From Methanoregula sp. UBA64 (lineage in GTDB: Archaea; Halobacteriota; Methanomicrobia; Methanomicrobiales; Methanospirillaceae), in contig NZ_DAQC01000006.1 in assembly GCF_002502735.1 (NCBI RefSeq), positions 62,001-126,000 on the forward strand: 64,000 bases of DNA, written 5' to 3'. Shown piece by piece: positions 58,068 to 64,000 of this stretch; the first letter of the stretch is position 1; the number at the start of each line of letters is the position of its first letter. The notes under the pieces were generated by a model. That model was not told the origin of the DNA, searched no databases, and worked only from the letters and a program-made list of their open reading frames with translations. Position numbers and translations under genes: made by a program.

Positions 58068-58457
58068 TCATCCCTTTTTCTCCGATCGGGTTGCGGGAGG
58101 ATGGTCTACCAGAATACGCCGGCGGTTTTCCAGCCGGTCCACGCGGTACTGGAGATCGTTAATAAGCGTGAGCAAGGCATCGGCCAGCTCTTCCTGCCGC
58201 TCCTGTATTTCCTGCGCAAGCGCCCGGTACGCCGCGGCATCCCTCTCCTCTGCATGTTTTAAAGCTTCGGCTGTCCGGCTCGTTCTTTGTCCGGGCAAAC
58301 CTGTGCCCTGGACTTTCGGGATATCGTGGAGTGCCGTTATTCGGTCTGCAAGCCGGATCTCCGGTTCATACGGGATATGCTGTTTTCCCCATTCCAGCTC
58401 TTCGTTTTCCTGTCCGGGCCCGGCTGCACCGTCCTTGTTCGTTGGTAAAATTTCCAT
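58068..58457 (-). CDS. Uncharacterised coiled-coil protein
   Basis: A 129-residue soluble protein. The first 45 residues are acidic and disordered; residues about 60-115 form a strong helical heptad pattern (AEALKHAEERDAAAYRALAQ, then EIQERQEELADALLTLINDL, then QYRVDRLENRRRI). It could form a homodimer. No family is recognised. The start at 58457 follows GATCG-type sequence and is preferred to an ATG six codons upstream. Confidence 0.5.
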   Translation of the reverse strand: MEILPTNKDGAAGPGQENEELEWGKQHIPYEPEIRLADRITALHDIPKVQGTGLPGQRTSRTAEALKHAEERDAAAYRALAQEIQERQEELADALLTLINDLQYRVDRLENRRRILVDHPPATRSEKKG

Positions 58458-58960
58458 ACGATCACCTCGTTTCATACGGGTTTTTCAGAATGCCGCGGCT
58501 AAAAGAAGTGAACGGGCAGAACCGGAGAGGGGATTCCCTCGTAAACAGCCGCAATACCAATCCCCCGGATCGTTTCGCGCCTGTTGTTTTCCTGAGAACC
58601 GAAAAAAACAGTCCAGTCCCTTATGACCCATAGCGCCTCTTTGTTCCCGGCATTCCGGCGGGAGATCGCGTTATTTTTTTGCGGCTCCCCACTTTGTCCG
58701 GATTTACGGTACGTAATTTTGTCTCCAGGGCCCTGTTGACGTACCAGTATGGGGCGTTTATAGAGGATGTGCTTTGATTATGAAATGATTTTTCGGGAAA
58801 ACAGGGGCTGGAAAAAAGAGTGTTCAGGAATCCGGGTTATTTTCGGGATTTTTTCAAAGGAACAAAAATGTTCCCTGTACTATGTCGGGGTCATTTTGAC
58901 GGTTGGACCCGGTCACGGAAAATGGTAAAAAAACGGGGGTCTCTTCTCAACAGATCCCCT
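58458..58960. other. Intergenic region without recognised gene
   Basis: A stretch of about 500 bases with several T and A runs. A perfect short hairpin, GGAACA-AAAA-TGTTCC (58859-58874), lies about 90 bases after the end of the binding-protein gene and could belong to its terminator. Nothing else is evident. Confidence 0.4.
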
Positions 58961-60052
58961 TTACGGGTACACCGTCACCGATGTATTCGTCCCGCTCACG
59001 TACGCTGCCGCGTACTCGTCCTTCATCGCTTTCGGATGCATATCGCGGAACTCGTCCGGGTGGAGGAGCTGGGCCGTGTACACGAGGCCGATGTAGGCCC
59101 GCGGCCCGAACTCGATATCGTTTGCAAACGCGTACACCCGGTTGTTCCGGACCGCCGGGATCGTATTCCAGCCGGGCCGGCTCTTTAAGGATGCCACGAC
59201 CTCGGAGAGCGCCCGGGTATCCGATGACGAGACGACCTTGAACACGTACTGCGGCTGCGCTGAGACCACCCACTCGGGGCTCACCTTCATGGTCGATGTC
59301 ATTGCATCCCCGGCAATGTTGCGGCCCCCGGCTGATACCAGCATCTCATCGGACCCGGAGCCATTTGCCGCTGCCGTGTAATCCGTATAGGACTCAAAGT
59401 ACACTCCCGGAAAATCCTGTTTCGGAAGGGTCTTTACCCGGGCATCCACCTCTGCTACCGAATCCTCGACCATGCGTGCATAGACTTCAGCAGCATTTTC
59501 CCGGCCGGTGAGTTTTCCGATTGCCCGGGCGTCTGCCGGGAGTGTATCGAGCTTGTAGCAGTCCAGCGAGATGACCGTGATGTTTGCAGCCAGAAGCTGG
59601 TCGAGGTTCTTTGGCTGGTAACTCGAATACGCGATCACCACATCCGGGTGGAGCGCGAGGATCTGTTCCACGTTTGGCGTCTGCCAGTTGCCGATGCTCG
59701 TGGCGTTCGGGATCTTGTCCATGATGTACGGGACCGAGAGCGTCGAGTCGGTTACGCCCACAATTTTATCGCCGGCGCCGAGTGCAATCACCATTTCAGC
59801 GGCATTGGCGTTTGCTACAATCAGCCGCTCCGGCCGGCAGGGAAGCGTCACGGGCGTCCCGTCCGTCTGGGTGATCGTGACCTGCGTACAGCCGGCCTGT
59901 GGGGAGGTTGTGTTTGCTGCTGCGGGCATTGCGGGAACAACCGCTGCCGCCACGGCTTTTTCCTGCGGCCCTGATCCGCTCGTCAGTACAACTGCCCCTG
60001 CTGCAACACAGCAGAGAAGAATAATTCCTGCAATAATGATCCGCTTGTCCAT
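58961..60052 (-). CDS. Metal-chelate ABC substrate-binding protein, membrane-anchored
   Basis: A 363-residue binding protein of the BtuF/FecB class with an uncleaved or lipid-less N-terminal anchor (IIIAGIILLCCVAAGAVVL). Motifs: CRPERLIVANANAAEMVIALGAGDKIVGVTDST, IGNWQTPNVEQILALHPDVVIAYSSYQPKNLDQLLAANI and GPRAYIGLVYTAQLLHPDEF. It lacks a PGF-CTERM tail, unlike the binding protein at 54054-55082. It is the last gene of a unit with a CobN-like gene and an ABC-2 exporter: the permease stop is 14 bp upstream. That association is unusual, since ABC-2 systems are exporters. Confidence 0.82.
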   Translation of the reverse strand: MDKRIIIAGIILLCCVAAGAVVLTSGSGPQEKAVAAAVVPAMPAAANTTSPQAGCTQVTITQTDGTPVTLPCRPERLIVANANAAEMVIALGAGDKIVGVTDSTLSVPYIMDKIPNATSIGNWQTPNVEQILALHPDVVIAYSSYQPKNLDQLLAANITVISLDCYKLDTLPADARAIGKLTGRENAAEVYARMVEDSVAEVDARVKTLPKQDFPGVYFESYTDYTAAANGSGSDEMLVSAGGRNIAGDAMTSTMKVSPEWVVSAQPQYVFKVVSSSDTRALSEVVASLKSRPGWNTIPAVRNNRVYAFANDIEFGPRAYIGLVYTAQLLHPDEFRDMHPKAMKDEYAAAYVSGTNTSVTVYP

Positions 60053-60066
60053 GAAGTCACCTTTTT

Positions 60067-60792
60067 TCACACCGACACCCGCCGGAACATCTGCATACAG
60101 ATCGCGATCACAATCCCGGCGAGCACCGCAAGGATCCCGATCTGGAGGACCGGGACCGCGCCGGTCTCCGTGGCCCGGACCGCATCGATTGCATAACTCA
60201 GGGGATTAACGTGTGCAATCGTCCGCAGCCAGGCCGGCATCACATCGTAGGGCATCAGAGCGCTCGATGTGAAAAAGATCGGCATGGCAATCATCGTATT
60301 GAACGCCGCGTACGAATCATGGTCGCCGAGGTAGAGCGCAATCGTGGTGGCAAATGCCGACATTAAGAACCCGAAGAGGAGGAGGATCAGGTAGATCATC
60401 CCGTACTGGGCCGGCGGGAGGATGGTCGCGCCGATGAGAACCGCGATCACGAGAATAATTGTTGCCTGGATGGCCCCCCGTATCGTGATGAAAAAGATCT
60501 TCCCGAAAAGGATGCTCTCCCGGGGTGTGGGCAGGGCAAGGAACTTGTTCAAAAATCCGAGGATCTTGTCAAACATCAACAGCGTCCCGCCGTTGAGCGA
60601 GGACGAGAGCATGGTCATCACGAGAATGCCCGGGACAATGAAGTCCAGGTAGTTTCCCGTAAACGTGACCGGCAGGGCAAGGCCGACAAAGATCAGCCAC
60701 GCCGCCGGCATGACCAGCATGGACACGACCGAGACCGGGCTCCGCAGCCACTTGATCATATCCCGCGAAATGTATTCCTGTATGCCGTTCAT
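60067..60792 (-). CDS. ABC-2 type transporter permease (DrrB-like)
   Basis: A 241-residue membrane protein with six transmembrane helices. The family motif of the fourth to fifth helix reads FFTSSALMPYDVMPAWLRTIAHVNPLSYAIDAVRA. The conserved GGTLLMFDKILGFLNKFLALPTPRESILFGK lies in the cytoplasmic loop. It should pair with the ATPase encoded just upstream (4-bp overlap). The substrate is unknown. Confidence 0.9.
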   Translation of the reverse strand: MNGIQEYISRDMIKWLRSPVSVVSMLVMPAAWLIFVGLALPVTFTGNYLDFIVPGILVMTMLSSSLNGGTLLMFDKILGFLNKFLALPTPRESILFGKIFFITIRGAIQATIILVIAVLIGATILPPAQYGMIYLILLLFGFLMSAFATTIALYLGDHDSYAAFNTMIAMPIFFTSSALMPYDVMPAWLRTIAHVNPLSYAIDAVRATETGAVPVLQIGILAVLAGIVIAICMQMFRRVSV

Positions 60793-61748
60793 TTCCGCCT
60801 CCGTAACATTGTCCTGAACTGCTGGAAATCAAATGCCCCGGAATCTTCGGTTGTCCCCACCGCGTGGAGGAAGACATCGTCGAGTGTCGGTTCCCGCATG
60901 GAGAGCGAGGTCACCGTGACGCCCGCTCCTTCGAGCGCCCGGGCAATCAGGGGCATTGCCTCCCGGCCGTTCTCTGCGGTAAACGTGATCTCGCTCTCCT
61001 GCTGGCCCACGCACCGGACCCCGTCGATCGTGACCGGGCCGGGGAGCGTCCCGGTAACCTGTACCGTGATCACGTCCTTTTCGAGCTCTGCCTTGAGGGC
61101 CGCAGGAGTACCGAGCGCAGCGATCTTTCCGTGGCTGATGATCCCGACCCGGTCGCAGAACTGGTCGGCCTCGTCCATGTAATGCGTGGTCACAAAGATC
61201 GTCATGCCGTTCTTCCTGAGCTGCCGGATGTGCTCCCAGATCTTTTTCCGTGCCGCGACATCGAGCCCGATCGTGGGTTCGTCTAAAAAGAGCACCTCCG
61301 GTTCGTGGACGAGCGCCTGTGCAAGTTCGAGCCGGCGCCGCATCCCTCCCGAGTATGTCCGGATCAGGTCGTCGGCCCGATCCGACAGTTCCATGATCGC
61401 GAGCACCTCGTCGGTCTTATCCTTCGGGTCTGCGACCCCGTAGAGCCGGGCAAAGAGGAGGACATTCTCCCGCCCGGTCAGCTTGATGTCCACCGCCATG
61501 TCCTGCGGCACGTAGCTGAGCCGTTTCCGGACCGCCTCGCCTTCACGCATAACATCGTGCCCGCATATCGCGGCACTCCCTTGTGTCGGCCGGAGCAGGG
61601 TCGTGAGCATCATGACGGTCGTAGTTTTCCCGGAACCGTTCGGGCCGAGAAGCGCGAAGATCTCGTTGTCTACTTCAAGCGAGAGGTGGTCAACCGCACA
61701 GAGGCTGTCGTAGTATTTGGTAAGGTCGTGTGTCTCGATTGCGATCAT
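60789..61748 (-). CDS. ABC transporter ATPase (DrrA-like)
   Basis: A 319-residue ATPase of the DrrA family. Walker A GPNGSGKTTT, Q-loop VPQD, signature YSGGMRRRLELAQAL, Walker B VLFLDEPTIGLD, and H-loop VTTHYMDEAD are all intact. The C-terminal 90 residues (EKDVITVQVTGTLPG to PTLDDVFLHAVG) are the usual DrrA tail. It starts 14 bp after the cobN-like stop and overlaps the permease by 4 bp. The start MIAIETHDLTKYYDSL at 61748 fits the family; longer readings do not. Confidence 0.92.
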   Translation of the reverse strand: MIAIETHDLTKYYDSLCAVDHLSLEVDNEIFALLGPNGSGKTTTVMMLTTLLRPTQGSAAICGHDVMREGEAVRKRLSYVPQDMAVDIKLTGRENVLLFARLYGVADPKDKTDEVLAIMELSDRADDLIRTYSGGMRRRLELAQALVHEPEVLFLDEPTIGLDVAARKKIWEHIRQLRKNGMTIFVTTHYMDEADQFCDRVGIISHGKIAALGTPAALKAELEKDVITVQVTGTLPGPVTIDGVRCVGQQESEITFTAENGREAMPLIARALEGAGVTVTSLSMREPTLDDVFLHAVGTTEDSGAFDFQQFRTMLRRRK

Positions 61749-61762
61749 GTGTATCCCCCAGG

Positions 61763-64000
61763 TTAATGCGGGCCGGGCTCCCGCCGGTGCCGTGCACGGA
61801 CGTTTGCAAGGATCCCTTCCATGGAATCTCCCCACGAGGCAATATCATCTTTTGTTATGACATCGACACCGCCGCCCTGGAAATCCCCGTCTCCGGTCCG
61901 GTCTTCCATCCATGATTCGATCTCAAGGTAATGGTTTTTGAGTTCGTCGAGGATCTCTTCATCTGCGTCCCAGAGCCCCCGTTGTTCGGCCTCAAGGAGC
62001 CGGCGGGCAATCTCTTCGAGAGCGTACGGGTTGTTCTCTTCAAAGAACTGCCGCATCTCGTCGTTGTTGACAAAGGTCTCCGCAATGTCGTCAAAGATCC
62101 AGTCGTCCACCTCGCGGGTCGCAGCTTCCCAGCCGTACACCCGGGTGATCCGTTTCATCATGTCCGCCGCGCCCTTGTAGCCGTGCTCCTTCATCCCGTC
62201 GATCCATTTCGGGTTGAGGAGTTTTGTCCGGACAACGCGCCGGATCTCATCGGCAAGGTCCCGGACCTCGACATGATCCGGCTCGCGGGTGTCGCCATAG
62301 TACGGCTTTACCTCGTTTCCCGAGTGCTGCCGGGCGGCGGCGGTCATCCCGCCGAGCGTCCCGAAATAGCAGCAGCAGCCTAAAAGATCGTACTCGTCTG
62401 ACTGGACCTTGTTGAACGTGACGGCGACCGTGGAGAGGTTGTTTGCAAGCTGGGCATGGGCGGCGGCACCTTGTGTGTCTTTCCCGTATGCGTAGCCGTT
62501 CCACGCCACAAAGACCTCCGCGAGATCGGCCTCGGTCTTCCAGGCGCTCGCAAGCACTGCGAGGTTCACGCCGTTCCCGTAGGTGCCGGCTTTTGAGGAG
62601 AAGATGCGGTACGTTGCCTCGCGGAAACTCACTCCGTCGGTCTCCATTGCCGTGAGCGCATGTTTGCGCACATAGTTCTGCCCCGGGTCTTCGTTAAGCG
62701 CAGTAACGGCCCGGACCGCTTCGTCCACGAGCTCGTAACAGTTCGGGAAGTTGTCGCGGAGGATCCCGGACGATCGGACGGTCACATCGATCCGGGGCCG
62801 GCCGAGCTTTTCGAGCGGCGTGATGGCAAATGATTTCACCTGGCCGTTTGCAAGCCAGACCGGTTCGACCCCAAGGAGCCGGAGGATCTCGGCATACATC
62901 TCCCCATCCGAGGACATAATGTCCCCGGCCATCCAGTAGAATGCGACATTCTCCGGGAGTTTTCCCTCTTCGCGGCGGTACTTGTCGAGCAGGGCATCCG
63001 CGAGCCGGCCGCCCACGCGCCATGCAGCCCGGGTCGGGGCCTGGTACGGGTCGAGCGAGTAAAAGTTCCGGCCGGTCGGGAGCACCTCATCGTGGCCTCT
63101 TGTGACAAGGCCCGAGGGGCCCGGCCGGATATACTTTCCGTCAAAGCCAAAAAGGAGGGATTCGATCTCCCTTGATTCGTCCAGCCTCCGCGAGATATCG
63201 AGGATCCGTTCGCGGAGCCGGTCGAACGTTTCTGCCTGCCCGGGCTGCACGGCCCGGGAGAAAATTTTGTCCGCCGAAAGTGTTGAACCGTTTACGACAG
63301 CACGGACAAACTGCCCGGCCATGCGGTCAGCTGTTTCCAGAATGTCTGCGTACGACATGCCCGTTGCATCATCGAACCGGTCCTTATGTTCGAGGAGTTC
63401 GGACATGTCCTGCCCGAGTACCCGGGCGATTTCCCGGCGGAGCGATCCCTCCCCGGTGTCGAACCGGAGGATCGATGAGACAAAGTCCACCCGTTTTTCC
63501 CCGGACGGGACCTCGCCGAAGATATGCATCCCGATCGCGATCCGGGTGCTCTTAATCTTTATAAGAGCCTCGTGAGCCCGGCCGACCATCTCCTCAAGCG
63601 GCGTGTCGTGCGAGAACGGCAGTTCCTTTTCGAGCCGGGCCGCGTGAACTGCATCCAGGATCAGGTGCTGGAGGGCATGGGCCCGGGCCGGGTCGTTCTT
63701 TGCTGTGCCGTACTGCCCGAGCAGGCGTTCGAGTTCTTCGAGTTCGCCATAGAGCCCGCTCTCTGCATGCACGGCCTGCATATAATCGCAGAGGACCGCG
63801 TACCCTCTTCGTTTCGCAATGGTTCCCTCGGGAGGGTTGTCCGCATTGTACACGTACAGGAACGGGGTTGCGCCTGCTGCAATATCCGGGAAACATTCCT
63901 CCGAGAGGCCAACTCCTTTGCCGGGCAGAAATTCCAGGTTCCCGTGCGTCCCTACCTGCACGACCACGTCGGCGCCAAAGATATCTTCGATCCAGTGGTA
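61763..64000 (-). CDS. cobN: CobN / Mg-chelatase H-like large subunit (partial at right edge)
   Basis: C-terminal 745 residues of a metal-chelatase large subunit of the CobN/BchH family; the N-terminal part lies beyond the window. YHWIEDIFGADVVVQVGTHGNLEFLPGKGVGLS at the right end is the family core motif; LDPYQAPTRAAWRVGGRLADALLDKY, GRPRIDVTVRSSGILRDNFPN and LDELKNHYLEIESWMEDRTGD-type C-terminal segments follow. The usual role is ATP-dependent insertion of Co or Mg into a tetrapyrrole with two AAA partner subunits, not seen here. Paralogues beside ABC exporters are known in methanogens but uncharacterised. Confidence 0.88.
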   Translation of the reverse strand, partial: YHWIEDIFGADVVVQVGTHGNLEFLPGKGVGLSEECFPDIAAGATPFLYVYNADNPPEGTIAKRRGYAVLCDYMQAVHAESGLYGELEELERLLGQYGTAKNDPARAHALQHLILDAVHAARLEKELPFSHDTPLEEMVGRAHEALIKIKSTRIAIGMHIFGEVPSGEKRVDFVSSILRFDTGEGSLRREIARVLGQDMSELLEHKDRFDDATGMSYADILETADRMAGQFVRAVVNGSTLSADKIFSRAVQPGQAETFDRLRERILDISRRLDESREIESLLFGFDGKYIRPGPSGLVTRGHDEVLPTGRNFYSLDPYQAPTRAAWRVGGRLADALLDKYRREEGKLPENVAFYWMAGDIMSSDGEMYAEILRLLGVEPVWLANGQVKSFAITPLEKLGRPRIDVTVRSSGILRDNFPNCYELVDEAVRAVTALNEDPGQNYVRKHALTAMETDGVSFREATYRIFSSKAGTYGNGVNLAVLASAWKTEADLAEVFVAWNGYAYGKDTQGAAAHAQLANNLSTVAVTFNKVQSDEYDLLGCCCYFGTLGGMTAAARQHSGNEVKPYYGDTREPDHVEVRDLADEIRRVVRTKLLNPKWIDGMKEHGYKGAADMMKRITRVYGWEAATREVDDWIFDDIAETFVNNDEMRQFFEENNPYALEEIARRLLEAEQRGLWDADEEILDELKNHYLEIESWMEDRTGDGDFQGGGVDVITKDDIASWGDSMEGILANVRARHRREPGPH

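Overview
The window looks like a chromosomal segment of a methanogenic archaeon of the order Methanomicrobiales, closest in style to Methanoregula. Evidence: a group II chaperonin (thermosome), the archaeal tRNA-Ile agmatidine synthase TiaS, a four-subunit pyruvate:ferredoxin oxidoreductase, archaeal FAD synthetase, PAS-rich histidine kinase and response regulator typical of this order, type IV pilins with the archaeal pilin N-domain, a PGF-CTERM protein, many genes with a TATA box about 25-35 bases before the start codon, and corrinoid/F430-type tetrapyrrole genes. No rRNA, tRNA or CRISPR array was recognised.

Layout. 1-13.5 kb: a partial response regulator, tiaS and a divergent HTH regulator, the thermosome, a cupredoxin-like lipoprotein, small zinc-ribbon and unknown proteins, the porBACD operon and a large membrane histidine kinase. 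13.9-19.7 kb: a KhtTU-like K+/H+ antiporter pair, a DUF5714 protein, FAD synthetase with a JAMM protein, a secreted low-complexity protein, an exported acetolactate decarboxylase and a parvulin. 19.7-36.3 kb: an accessory surface-protein locus (beta-propeller, kelch and DUF3821-like proteins, polytopic membrane paralogues, two membrane-tethered winged-helix regulators) lying between two long direct repeats of about 0.6 kb. 36.4-43.2 kb: AT-rich rmuC-like and DUF4062 genes on either side of GC-rich housekeeping genes (DHPS-related protein, PHP protein, truA, malic enzyme).

43.3-48.5 kb is the most striking locus: cupin, DGC-domain protein, hgcA, hgcB (the mercury-methylation pair), the Acr3 arsenite exporter, a methyltransferase and an arsenate reductase form one minus-strand gene train, divergent from an ArsR regulator. 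Two identical-format dyads (ATTTCA-N8-TGAAAT) sit on the two promoters. The arrangement predicts that mercury methylation genes are regulated as part of an arsenic response.

48.5-64 kb: a cbiA/cfbB-type amidase, a TIM-barrel protein, a BtuCD-like importer with its PGF-CTERM-anchored binding protein, MarC, two pilins, unknown proteins, then an operon of a CobN-like chelatase (cut by the right edge), a DrrAB-like ABC-2 exporter and a second metal-chelate binding protein.

The best candidate for something undescribed, besides the hgcAB-ars arrangement, is a dispersed repeat family whose three copies (20.0, 36.0 and 40.6 kb) keep the same nested hairpins while their loops and sequences change. 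This suggests a structured RNA or a structured mobile element. All assignments are by reading alone; no database search was run.
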